Origin: JAAYCI01 sp031551695
GTDB lineage: Bacteria > Bacillota > Clostridia > Oscillospirales > Ruminococcaceae
Direction of reading: 5' to 3'
Length of the DNA stretch: 64,000 nucleotides
NCBI GenBank assembly: GCA_031551695.1
Contig: JAVBNG010000018.1
Span: forward strand, 21,462-85,461
Shown here: positions 17,135-25,207 of the stretch, piece after piece
Layout of the letters: the number at the start of each line of letters is the position of its first letter
Numbering within the stretch: position 1 is the first letter of the stretch
Translations under genes and position numbers: made by a program
Notes under the pieces: generated by a model
The model's database searches: none
Told to the model about the DNA's origin: nothing
Seen by the model: the letters and a program-made list of their open reading frames with translations, nothing else

Positions 17135-18064
17135 ATGGAACAAACCGTGTTTTATCTCGGCATTGACGGCGGCGGGACCAAAAGTACCGCGAGGCTTGAA
17201 TTTGCGGATGGCCGCCCACCGGTATACCTGGCTGGCGGCCCATTGAATGTGTGCAGCCTCCCCTATGGCGAAGTGGCGGCAAACCTTGCCGCCCTGGTGG
17301 ACAAAGCCGAAGACGCCGCCGGCGGGCATTCCCTCTGCCGGGGGGTGGGCATCGGCGCCGCCGGCCTCACAAACCCCGGCGCCGAGCCGTTCTTCCGTGC
17401 TCAGGTTATGGCCCGTTTGCCCGGCGCGCCGCTGGCACTTGGCACAGACGCTTTGGCCGCTTTGTATGGCGCCCACCTTGGCTATGAAGGCATCGTGCTT
17501 GTTTCCGGCACCGGTTCTGTCTGCCATGGCGCCATGGGGCCGCGTTCCCACCAGGCAGGGGGCTGCGGACACCTGATTGATGACGAGGGAAGCGGGTATG
17601 CCATCGGGCGTGATATCCTTGCCGCCGTGGTACAGTCTCTGGACGGCCGCCTTCCCGCCACCATACTGTCCGAGGCAGTGGAAAAGCACAGCGGCCTTGC
17701 CAGCCGGGGTGACATTGTGGGGTTTGTGTACGAAGCAACCACCGGCAAAGACGACATTGCCGCCTTTGCGCCGCTGCTTACCGCCGCCTGCAAGGCGGGC
17801 GACGACGCCGCCTTGGCCATTGCCGACAAAGCGGCAGAAAACTTGCTGGCACTGGTAAGCGCGGTTGCAAACACATTGCCGTTGCCGGAGGGGCCCCTGG
17901 CCTTTGCCGGCGGCATTTTGAAAAAAGAACCGTTTGTTTACGAGCCCCTGTGCAAAAAACTGGCCAAACACTGGCCAAAAATAGTATACTATAAAGCAAA
18001 GGCGGACGCCGCCACCGGTGCTGTGCTGATGGCCCGGCGGATCGCCGGAGAGGAAGCACCATGA
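17135..18064 (+). CDS. BadF/NagK-type sugar kinase, likely MurNAc/GlcNAc kinase
   Basis: 309 residues of the BadF/BadG/BcrA/BcrD ATPase (actin-like) family: phosphate-1 loop GIDGGGTKS at residues 9-17, GTDALAAL, VSGTGSVCHG phosphate-2 loop and GGCGHLIDDEGSGYAIG segment. The last is shared with GlcNAc kinases and with the MurNAc/GlcNAc kinase MurK of clostridia. It would produce MurNAc-6-phosphate for MurQ after ABC import, replacing the phosphotransferase MurP. The start at 17135 has AAAGGAG upstream and a sensible gap to the previous gene. Overlaps the next gene by four bases. Confidence 0.85.
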   Translation: MEQTVFYLGIDGGGTKSTARLEFADGRPPVYLAGGPLNVCSLPYGEVAANLAALVDKAEDAAGGHSLCRGVGIGAAGLTNPGAEPFFRAQVMARLPGAPLALGTDALAALYGAHLGYEGIVLVSGTGSVCHGAMGPRSHQAGGCGHLIDDEGSGYAIGRDILAAVVQSLDGRLPATILSEAVEKHSGLASRGDIVGFVYEATTGKDDIAAFAPLLTAACKAGDDAALAIADKAAENLLALVSAVANTLPLPEGPLAFAGGILKKEPFVYEPLCKKLAKHWPKIVYYKAKADAATGAVLMARRIAGEEAP

Positions 18065-19107
18065 AAGACATCGAGGCATTTTTGCAGCAAAGTGCAGAGG
18101 ACGGCGCCTTTCCCGGCGCCACATGGACGATTGGCAACAAAAACGGTATACTGGAAGAGGGCGCCGTGGGTACGTTAGGTCAAGGCCTCGGCCCCACCGG
18201 CATGGATACCATGTACGACATGGCCTCCATCACCAAAATCATTGTCACTTATGCGCTGATGCGCCAGTTCCAGGACGGGCTTGTGCGCATGGACGACGTT
18301 GTCGGGGATTTTTTGCCCGCCTATCGGAATCATCCTCTTCGGCCTGTAGACATCACCCTGTTTGAATTGCTCACCCACACCAGTGTTATCCCCGGCCTTT
18401 TGAAACTGTTCCGCCACGCCCACACCCGCGAGGACATGTTGGAAGCCATTTGCTGGCAGCTGCCCCGGGCAGACAGCCCGGACAGGGTGGCCTACACCTC
18501 CAAAGGCTACATGGTGCTTGGGGAAATCATCGCCGCGGTGGACGGCATGCCGCTGGACGAAGCTGTGCGCCGCCGGGTGCTGGAACCGCTGGGCATGGCA
18601 GACACCTGTTTCAACCCGCCCGCCGAACTTTTGGGACGCATTGCCCCCACGGAAGATGACCCCTGGCGCGGGTGTGTGGTACGCGGCCAGGTGCACGACG
18701 AAAACGCCGTGGTTATGGGCGGGGTGGCAGGCCACGCCGGCATCTTTTCAACCGCGGGCGATATCACGCGCGCGGCGGCTGTGATGCTGGACGGCATTGC
18801 CGCAAACGGGACGGCCTTCTTCCATCCGGCTACCATCCGGTTGATGACCCGTAATTACACCGAGGGCAAAGGACAGCACCGGGGGCTCGGCTTCATGATT
18901 TCCGGCCCGGAAGACCCGGCCGGAGACTTGATGTCCGCCGCCAGTTTTGGCCATATCGGCTTCACCGGAACCAGCATGTGGATAGACCCTGAAACCAGCC
19001 TGTATTGTGTGTTGTTGTCCAACCGCATCCACCCGCGGCGGGACAATGAGAAACTTGATCGGGTGCGGCATATCTTCCACAATAAGGCTGTTTTGCAGTA
19101 CACATAA
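18061..19107 (+). CDS. Serine hydrolase of the class C beta-lactamase fold (AmiE-like)
   Basis: 348 residues. The nucleophile motif SITK (SxxK) follows MYDMA at about residues 56-59. A later Tyr motif (VAYTSKGYMVLGE) and the HIGFTGTSMWIDP segment complete the class C beta-lactamase fold. The VHDENAVVMGGVAGHAG region resembles Bacillus subtilis AmiE (YbbE), a muramyl-L-alanine amidase encoded with murQ. Unlike that exported enzyme, this one has no signal peptide and should be cytosolic, so it may trim the peptide from imported muropeptides (inference). It could instead be an esterase. Confidence 0.75.
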   Translation: MKDIEAFLQQSAEDGAFPGATWTIGNKNGILEEGAVGTLGQGLGPTGMDTMYDMASITKIIVTYALMRQFQDGLVRMDDVVGDFLPAYRNHPLRPVDITLFELLTHTSVIPGLLKLFRHAHTREDMLEAICWQLPRADSPDRVAYTSKGYMVLGEIIAAVDGMPLDEAVRRRVLEPLGMADTCFNPPAELLGRIAPTEDDPWRGCVVRGQVHDENAVVMGGVAGHAGIFSTAGDITRAAAVMLDGIAANGTAFFHPATIRLMTRNYTEGKGQHRGLGFMISGPEDPAGDLMSAASFGHIGFTGTSMWIDPETSLYCVLLSNRIHPRRDNEKLDRVRHIFHNKAVLQYT

Positions 19108-19148
19108 TACACTGCCATGCAGGGCAAGGTTCGGGAGGTGTGGAATCT

Positions 19149-20018
19149 ATGGAAAATTTGCTTTTGAAAATCCGGGAAAGTTATCGTGATTTGGGCGATA
19201 AGGACAGCCAAATCGCCAACTTTATTTTGCAGCACGAAAGTGAGGTGCCCAAACTCACCATCAGCCAAATCGCCGAAGGCAGCAGTGCCAGCCAAGCGGC
19301 CGTGGTTCGCTTTTGTAAATTATTCGGCTGCGAAGGCTTTAAGGATTTTCGCCGTCGTCTCACTACCGATATTTTGGAACAGGCCCAAAAACCGTCCCTG
19401 CTCAGTGGCTATGCCACCACCGACCTAACAGAAAATGAGGATATCTCTTCTATTGTAGAGCGTATGTCTGCAAATAACATACGTTCCATCAGCGAGACAA
19501 AAGATCTTTTGGATCCGAAGACACTGGAAAAAGCCATTCATGTTTTGGCAAATGCTCCCCGCGTGGATTTTTTTGGCTTCGGCGCATCAGGCATTGTGGC
19601 GATGGACGCCCACCAGAAATTTATTCGCATTGGTAAAATTTGCAATACTACGCAAGATTCCCACATCCAGGTGACTTTGGCCTCCAGTATGCACCGGGGT
19701 GACGCCGCCGTGGTCATTTCCTACTCCGGCAAAACCCGGGACGCGTTGGAGACTGCCACAGCCGCCAAAGAGCGGGGCGCTTTTGTCATTGCCGTAACCA
19801 AATATGGCAGCGACAACCCACTGGCAAATTTGGCCGATATCGTTCTGTACACCACTTCGCCGGAGGCAGTGTACCGCAGCGGCGCCACCGGCTCCCGCAT
19901 TGCCCAGCTTACCATCATCGATATTTTGTTCGCAGGCACAGCCAGCCGCAACATGGAGGCATACCACGAAAATCTGGAAAACACCTACAAATATGCCGCT
20001 TTGAAGCGATTGCCTTAG
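19149..20018 (+). CDS. murR: MurR/RpiR family transcriptional regulator
   Basis: 289 residues: N-terminal HTH_6 domain (LTISQIAEGSSASQAAVVRFCK, a recognisable RpiR helix-turn-helix) and a C-terminal SIS phosphosugar-binding domain (VDFFGFGASGIVAMDA, VVISYSGKTRDALE). By family and position it should sense MurNAc-6-phosphate or a related sugar phosphate and control the murQ operon, of which it is the last gene. The shared promoter block suggests that it also controls the etf/lctD operon. The ATG at 19149 is preferred over a GTG at 19140 that sits only one base after the GGAGG site. Confidence 0.85.
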   Translation: MENLLLKIRESYRDLGDKDSQIANFILQHESEVPKLTISQIAEGSSASQAAVVRFCKLFGCEGFKDFRRRLTTDILEQAQKPSLLSGYATTDLTENEDISSIVERMSANNIRSISETKDLLDPKTLEKAIHVLANAPRVDFFGFGASGIVAMDAHQKFIRIGKICNTTQDSHIQVTLASSMHRGDAAVVISYSGKTRDALETATAAKERGAFVIAVTKYGSDNPLANLADIVLYTTSPEAVYRSGATGSRIAQLTIIDILFAGTASRNMEAYHENLENTYKYAALKRLP

Positions 20019-20088
20019 CCGGCACTATCTCAGTACCACAACAAGGACGAGCCATCACGCATTGAGCCGGACTTCGCAAAACCCGCAG

Positions 20089-20117
20089 TTGACAACCGGC
20101 GATGAATCTGCTATAAG
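20089..20117 (+). promoter_or_regulatory. Promoter of the eut operon leader
   Basis: TTGACA (20089-20094) and TATAAG (20112-20117) are spaced by 17 bases. Transcription would begin around 20124, just before the first antitermination hairpin. Confidence 0.75.
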
Positions 20118-20140
20118 TTTAAGTAATTAATAGACGGATC

Positions 20141-20215
20141 GGATACAACAGGGTGTCCGCAACGGGTAACAAAGCCAAAAGACAGGGAACCCCTGCCATT
20201 TTGGCTTTTTGTTTT
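20141..20215 (+). promoter_or_regulatory. ANTAR-type antitermination leader upstream of eutV
   Basis: A six-base-pair hairpin, GGATAC/GTGTCC (20141-20146 and 20153-20158), displays the loop AACAGG. It is followed by an intrinsic terminator with stem AGCCAAAA/TTTTGGCT (20173-20180 and 20199-20206) and a T tract to 20214. EutV proteins are known to bind paired hairpins with six-base loops and so block a terminator. The same loop recurs at 22217-22222. The second hairpin of the pair is not obvious to me here; it may overlap the terminator's left arm. Confidence 0.7.
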
Positions 20216-20237
20216 CCGGCAGCCGATGGAGGCGAAT

Positions 20238-20966
20238 ATGAGACGCACAGCAGTTGTGGTGGACGACGAGCCCATTACCCGCATGGATTTGGCGGACCTT
20301 TTGGCGAGGGCCGGCTTCGAGGTGGCGGCCCAGGGGGCGGACGGCTTTGACGCCGTGGAGATTTGCCGCGTGCACACCCCCACGCTGGTGCTTTTGGACA
20401 TCAAGATGCCCGTGTTCAACGGGCTGGACGCCGCCAAGACCATTTTGGCGGAAAAGCTGGCGGATGCCGTGGTATTGCTGACGGCATACAGCGACGCGGA
20501 TTTTGTGGCGCGGGCGGCGCAAATGGGCGTGGGCGGGTATCTGGTGAAGCCCATTGACGAGCGAATGCTGGTGCCGGTGGTGGAGATTGCCCTGGCCCAA
20601 AGCGGGCGGCTGCAAAAGGCCGAGGCTGCAACAGAAAAGCTGCGGCAAAAAATGGAAGGCCGCAATTACATCGAGCGCGCCCGGGCGGCCATTGCCAAAG
20701 AAGAGGGCATCAGTGAAAGCGAGGCCCACGCGAAACTGCAAAAGCTGGCCATGGACAAGCGCACCACCCCCGAGGAGATGGCGCGGCAGCTGATTGGCCA
20801 AAAAAGCGACAAACCCCTGCTGGACGAAGCAAAACAGGCGCTGATGGACCGGTATTCCCTGTCTGAAAAAGCGGCGTACAAGCGGCTGCACGGCTACGCC
20901 ACCGCAAACGGGCTGGAGCTGCCGAAGGCGGCCGCGAAGCTGCTGGAAGAGCTGGGCGAGAGGTGA
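20238..20966 (+). CDS. eutV: Response regulator with two ANTAR domains
   Basis: 242 residues. Receiver domain 1-120 with acidic pair Asp9-Asp10, phosphorylation site Asp54 (LLDIKMP) and Lys104 (VKPID). A short coiled coil leads into a first ANTAR domain (about 143-187, IERARAAIAKEEGISESEA) and a second, similar one (about 192-238, LDEAKQALMDRYSLSEKAA). Standard EutV has one. It should bind the AACAGG hairpins when phosphorylated and allow read-through into the eut genes. The ATG at 20238 follows GGAGG; the upstream ATG at 20226 includes the ribosome site and is unlikely. Three bases separate it from eutW. Confidence 0.9.
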   Translation: MRRTAVVVDDEPITRMDLADLLARAGFEVAAQGADGFDAVEICRVHTPTLVLLDIKMPVFNGLDAAKTILAEKLADAVVLLTAYSDADFVARAAQMGVGGYLVKPIDERMLVPVVEIALAQSGRLQKAEAATEKLRQKMEGRNYIERARAAIAKEEGISESEAHAKLQKLAMDKRTTPEEMARQLIGQKSDKPLLDEAKQALMDRYSLSEKAAYKRLHGYATANGLELPKAAAKLLEELGER

Positions 20967-20969
20967 ACC

Positions 20970-22094
20970 ATGGCACAAAGCAAATTGCGCGCCCTGTGCG
21001 AAGCAGACACCGGCCTTGGCGAGGAGGACATTGCGGCTTTGCTGCGCATAGAGGCGGAAATGCCCCTGTTCGCGCGGCTGATTGGGGCCGACCTGTTTCT
21101 GGATTGCTTTTCTGCCGACGGCGTGCGCTGCGTGGTAGCGGCCGAGGCCCTGCAGGCCGAGGGCAGCTTGTACAGCGGCACGGTGGTGGGCAAGCTTGCC
21201 ACAAAGGACAACGAGCCGGCCGTGTTTTCCGCCATGGCCACCGGCATGTCCGTGCGGGACGTGCTGGCGGTGACCCAGGAGCTGCGCAGTGTGCGGCAGG
21301 TGGCCGTTCCGGTGAAAAACCCCGGCGGCCGCGTGATTGCCGTGCTGATTCAGGAGAAGGACGTCTCCGAAAGTGTGGCGAAGGACAAAAAATACGCCAG
21401 GCTGCAGGAGATTGCGGAGGACCAGCGGCGCCTATTGTACCGCATGGACCCGGGGCAGACCGGCGTGTACACCGGCCCGGCCCCGGAGGACCGGCTGGTG
21501 CTGCGGGAAGTGCACCACCGCATCAAAAACAATTTGCAGCTGGTGGCCAGCATTTTGAACCTGCAAGCGCGCGCAAGCAGCGTGCCCGAGGTGCAGAAGA
21601 CCTTCCGCGAGACGGTGAGCCGCATCCGCAGCATTGCCGCCGCCTATGACTTGCTTTCCGCCGACGAGCCCGGCCAGGCGGTGCCGCTGCCGCCCCTGCT
21701 GCGCAAGGTGTGCCACAATGTGGCGGCCTGCAGCGGCTGCGCCGAGCGGGGCATTGCCGTGGCTGTGCGCGGGGACGATGTTCAGGCGAACAGTGAGCGC
21801 GCCACCGTGATTGCGTTGGTGGTGAACGAGCTGGTGATGAACGCCGTGGAGCACGCATTTGGCGAAACCGGCGGCGGGAACGTGGCCGTGACCGTGGAAG
21901 CGGGGCAGGAGTACGCGCGCATTGCCGTGCAGGACGACGGCGCCGGTTTCGACGCAGGGTGCACCCGGCCCAGCGGCCTGGGCCTTTCCTTTGTGGAGAG
22001 CATGGTGGCCGAAAAGCTGGGCGGTGCCCTGCACCGGGAGAGCGGCCCCGGCGGCACCTGTTTTTCCTTCGATTTTCGGCAGCAGCCGTTTTAG
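20970..22094 (+). CDS. eutW: Ethanolamine sensor histidine kinase
   Basis: 374 residues with no membrane segment, so cytosolic. An N-terminal sensor region (about 1-165) precedes a HisKA_2 dimerisation helix, REVHHRIKNNLQL, with the phospho-accepting His at 182 or 183. The HATPase domain has NELVMNAVEHAF, DDGAGFD and GLGLSFVESMV motifs. This is the EutW architecture; in enterococci EutW autophosphorylates on sensing ethanolamine and activates EutV. Cysteines in the sensor part (e.g. FLDCFSADGVRC) are notable but unassigned. Confidence 0.9.
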   Translation: MAQSKLRALCEADTGLGEEDIAALLRIEAEMPLFARLIGADLFLDCFSADGVRCVVAAEALQAEGSLYSGTVVGKLATKDNEPAVFSAMATGMSVRDVLAVTQELRSVRQVAVPVKNPGGRVIAVLIQEKDVSESVAKDKKYARLQEIAEDQRRLLYRMDPGQTGVYTGPAPEDRLVLREVHHRIKNNLQLVASILNLQARASSVPEVQKTFRETVSRIRSIAAAYDLLSADEPGQAVPLPPLLRKVCHNVAACSGCAERGIAVAVRGDDVQANSERATVIALVVNELVMNAVEHAFGETGGGNVAVTVEAGQEYARIAVQDDGAGFDAGCTRPSGLGLSFVESMVAEKLGGALHRESGPGGTCFSFDFRQQPF

Positions 22095-22209
22095 GCGCGG
22101 AACGCGCCGTTTGGCGGCGGGCGCCGGAGCAGGCTCGAAGCGGACGATATGGCGGCACATGACACATGGCGCGGAAACGCCAAAAATATACTTAAAGTAA
22201 AATAAAGCA

Positions 22210-22286
22210 AAAACACAACAGGGTGTTTTGGGACGAAAGAGTCAGGGCCATGCGCGGCGCGCATGGTTATGGCTCTTTGTTTTTTT
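22210..22286 (+). promoter_or_regulatory. Second ANTAR-type antitermination leader upstream of eutA
   Basis: Hairpin AAAACAC/GTGTTTT (22210-22216 and 22223-22229) with the same AACAGG loop as the eutV leader. It precedes a strong terminator: AAAGAG/CTCTTT (22236-22241 and 22273-22278) enclosing CCATGCGC/GCGCATGG, followed by a seven-T run. An internal TATACT at 22187-22192 could be a -10 box for a separate start. EutV should thus gate the structural genes a second time. No gene is present in 22095-22332. Confidence 0.75.
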
Positions 22287-22332
22287 GCGGGCCCTGCCGC
22301 CGGCAAAGCATTTTTCAGGAAAGGGGCACACG

Positions 22333-23787
22333 GTGGAACATATCCTCAGCATTGGCATCGACATTGGCACCACCACCACGCAGGTGGTGTTCAGCCGCCT
22401 TACGCTTGCGAACGCGTCCCGCTTTGCCGTGCCCCGCATTGAAATTACGGAGAAAACCGTGCTGTTTGCCAGCCCCATCGTGTTCACGCCCTTTTCCGCA
22501 GAGAATAGGCTTGACGGCCGCGCGCTGGAGGAAATCGTGGCGGGTGCCTACCGCGACGCGGGGCTTAAGGCCGCCGAAGTGGCCACCGGGGCGGTCATCA
22601 TCACCGGGCAGGCGGTGCGCAAGCAAAACGCCCGCACGGTGCTGGAGCACTTGAGCGGCTTTGCCGGAGACTTTGTAGTAGCCACCGCCGGGCCGGATTT
22701 GGAAAGCGTGATCGCGGGCAAGGGCTCGGGCGCGTGGCAGCTCTCCCGCGAGGCGGGGGGCGTGGTGGCAAACCTTGACATCGGCGGCGGCACCACCAAC
22801 ATCGTGTTGTTCCAAAACGGCGCAGTGCTTTCGGCCGGGTGCTACGACATCGGCGGGCGGCTGGCCCGCATCGCGCCGGACGGCACGCTGCTGGCACTGG
22901 AAGCGCCCGCGGCGCTGCTTGCCCAGCGTGCCGGGCTGCCCCTTACGCCGGGGCAGACGTATGGACCACAGCACTATGAGGCGCTGGCCGCCGCCATGAA
23001 CCGCTGTTTGGAGGAGGCCCTGGGCTTCGCCCCCTTGAGCGATACCACCCGGCAGCTCATCACCCCGGGCAGCACGCCGCTGGCGCTGCCGGACGCGGGC
23101 GTTGCGGCACTGTGCTTTTCCGGCGGTGTGGCGGATTGTGTTTACGCGGCCTTGGAAGGCGGCGCGGCGGGCGCAAACGCCGACAGCCCCTATGCCTACG
23201 GCGACCTTGGCGTTTTGCTGGGCAAAGCCATCGCGCACGGCGCGCTGATGCAAAAGGCCCGCCGCATGCCGAAGGGCGAGACCATCCGCGCCACGGTCAT
23301 CGGCGCGGGCAGCTACGCCACCACCGTCAGCGGCAGCACCATCGCCTACACGGACGGGCTGTTCCCCTTCAAGAATTTACCGGTGGCCGTGGTCTCCAAA
23401 GGGGCGGAGGCGGCCCTTGCCCAAGGGGACGGCGAGGGGCTGGCGAGAGAGCTGGAGCGCTTTTTGGCGGAGAACCAATACAATGGGGCGCTGATTGCCC
23501 TTTCGGGCGAGGCCGGGGGCAGCTATGCCGCCCTGAAGCAGGTGGCCGCCGCCATTGTGGGGACGGCCGGGCGGGTGCTGGCGCAGGGGCAGCCGCTGCT
23601 GCTGGCCGTGCGGCGCGACTGCGCCAAAGCCCTGGGCCAGCGGGTTCTGGCCGAGCTGCGCGGCAGCCGGGCCCTGGTATGCTTGGACGAAGTACCCCTT
23701 TCCCACGGGGACTTCATCGACATCGGCCGCCCGCTGATGAACGGCGCGGTGGTGCCCGTGGTGGTGAAAACGCTGGTGTTCGGCTAA
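22333..23787 (+). CDS. eutA: Ethanolamine ammonia-lyase reactivating factor
   Basis: 484 residues from a GTG start with an AGGAAAGGGG site. Actin-like ATPase signature SIGIDIGTTTTQVVF at the N-terminus, and the second nucleotide loop NLDIGGGTTNIVLFQNG, are the hallmarks of EutA. It exchanges damaged cobalamin in ethanolamine ammonia-lyase, using ATP. The longer frame upstream would run through the terminator. First structural gene after the second antitermination leader, 31 bases before eutB. Confidence 0.9.
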   Translation: MEHILSIGIDIGTTTTQVVFSRLTLANASRFAVPRIEITEKTVLFASPIVFTPFSAENRLDGRALEEIVAGAYRDAGLKAAEVATGAVIITGQAVRKQNARTVLEHLSGFAGDFVVATAGPDLESVIAGKGSGAWQLSREAGGVVANLDIGGGTTNIVLFQNGAVLSAGCYDIGGRLARIAPDGTLLALEAPAALLAQRAGLPLTPGQTYGPQHYEALAAAMNRCLEEALGFAPLSDTTRQLITPGSTPLALPDAGVAALCFSGGVADCVYAALEGGAAGANADSPYAYGDLGVLLGKAIAHGALMQKARRMPKGETIRATVIGAGSYATTVSGSTIAYTDGLFPFKNLPVAVVSKGAEAALAQGDGEGLARELERFLAENQYNGALIALSGEAGGSYAALKQVAAAIVGTAGRVLAQGQPLLLAVRRDCAKALGQRVLAELRGSRALVCLDEVPLSHGDFIDIGRPLMNGAVVPVVVKTLVFG

Positions 23788-23818
23788 CGTGTTGAAATGA
23801 CGGAAAGGATGGGATGGG

Positions 23819-25207
23819 ATGCAGCTTTCCACGGTGATGCTGGGCCAAAATTTCCAGTTTGGCTCCATAAAGGAAGTGCTGGGAAAGGCCAACGAGGAAA
23901 AAAGCGGCGACGTGCTGGCCGGTGTGGCCGCAACGAGCCTTTTGGAGCGCATTGCGGCGAAGGAGGTTCTTTCGAACCTGTTGCTGCGTGATTTGCGAAA
24001 CAACCCCGTGGTGCCCTACGAAGAGGACGACGTCACGCGCATCATTCAGGACGGCGTGAACGAGACCATATACAACGAAATGGCAAACTGGAGTGTGGCG
24101 GAGCTGCGCGAGTGGCTGCTGGACGAAGCCACCGACGGCGCTATGATTGCCCGTGCCAGCCGCGGCCTCACCAGCGAGATGGTGGCCGCCGTGGCCAAGC
24201 TGATGGGCAACCTGGATTTGGTGTACGCGGCGAAAAAAATCACCGTGACGGCCCACTGCAACACCACCATCGGCAAAAAGGGCACCTTTGCCATCCGCCT
24301 GCAGCCGAACCACACGGCAGACAGTTTGCAGGGCATCACGGCGTCTTTGTTCGAGGGCCTTTCCTACGGCGCGGGGGACGCCGTGATTGGGCTGAACCCG
24401 GTGAACGACACCATCGCCAGCGTCTCCGCCATTCTGCACCGCTTTCAGGAGGTGAAGGAGGCCTTCGCCATCCCCACCCAGCACTGCGTTTTGGCCCACA
24501 TCACCACGCAAATCGAAGCCATCAAGCAGGGCGCGCCCAGCGATTTGATTTTCCAGAGCATCGCCGGCAGCCAGAAGGGCAACGAGGCCTTCGGCTTCAC
24601 CACCGCCACCATCGAGGAGGCGCAGGACCTGCTGCGCCGGCAGGGCGCCGCCGCCGGGCCCAATGTGATGTACTTCGAGACGGGGCAGGGGTCGGAGCTC
24701 TCCAGCGAAGCCCACTACGGCGCCGACCAGGTGACCATGGAGGCCCGGTGCTACGGCTACGCCAAGGCATTTGCGCCCTTTTTGGTGAACACGGTGGTGG
24801 GCTTCATCGGGCCGGAATATTTGTACGACTCGAAACAGGTCATCCGGGCGGGGCTGGAGGACCATTTTATGGGAAAACTCAGCGGTATCCCCATGGGGTG
24901 CGACTGCTGCTACACGAACCACATGTCCGCCGACCAGAACGACATTGAAAACCTGGCCATTTTGCTGGCCGGTGCGGGGTGCAATTATGTCATCGGCGTG
25001 CCCGGCGGCGACGACGTGATGCTGAACTACCAGACGAACGCCTATCACGACGCGGCGGCCCTGCGCGAGACCCTTGGCCTGCGGCCCATTCCGGAGTTTG
25101 AGTCCTGGCTGCAAAAAATGGGCATTATGGAAAACGGCCGCCTGACGAAACGGGCCGGAGACGCCAGCCTGTTTTTGCAGAAATCCCGGGAGGTGAACCC
25201 ATGGTGA
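23819..25207 (+). CDS. eutB: Ethanolamine ammonia-lyase large subunit
   Basis: 462 residues, the usual length. A TIM-barrel protein with highly conserved EutB segments: TAHCNTTIGKKGTFAIRLQPNH, GLNPVNDTIASV, FETGQGSELSSEAHYGADQ and MGCDCCYTNHMSADQND. It binds ethanolamine and, with EutC, adenosylcobalamin, converting ethanolamine to acetaldehyde and ammonia inside the microcompartment. The last codons overlap the eutC start by seven bases, so the two subunits are translated together. Confidence 0.97.
   Translation: MQLSTVMLGQNFQFGSIKEVLGKANEEKSGDVLAGVAATSLLERIAAKEVLSNLLLRDLRNNPVVPYEEDDVTRIIQDGVNETIYNEMANWSVAELREWLLDEATDGAMIARASRGLTSEMVAAVAKLMGNLDLVYAAKKITVTAHCNTTIGKKGTFAIRLQPNHTADSLQGITASLFEGLSYGAGDAVIGLNPVNDTIASVSAILHRFQEVKEAFAIPTQHCVLAHITTQIEAIKQGAPSDLIFQSIAGSQKGNEAFGFTTATIEEAQDLLRRQGAAAGPNVMYFETGQGSELSSEAHYGADQVTMEARCYGYAKAFAPFLVNTVVGFIGPEYLYDSKQVIRAGLEDHFMGKLSGIPMGCDCCYTNHMSADQNDIENLAILLAGAGCNYVIGVPGGDDVMLNYQTNAYHDAAALRETLGLRPIPEFESWLQKMGIMENGRLTKRAGDASLFLQKSREVNPW

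Noticed and set aside
22187..22192. A full promoter before the second eut leader
   Set aside because: TATACT is a good -10, but no -35 of acceptable spacing was found; the only TGACA-like hexamer is 22 bases away. I mention it only as a possible internal start.
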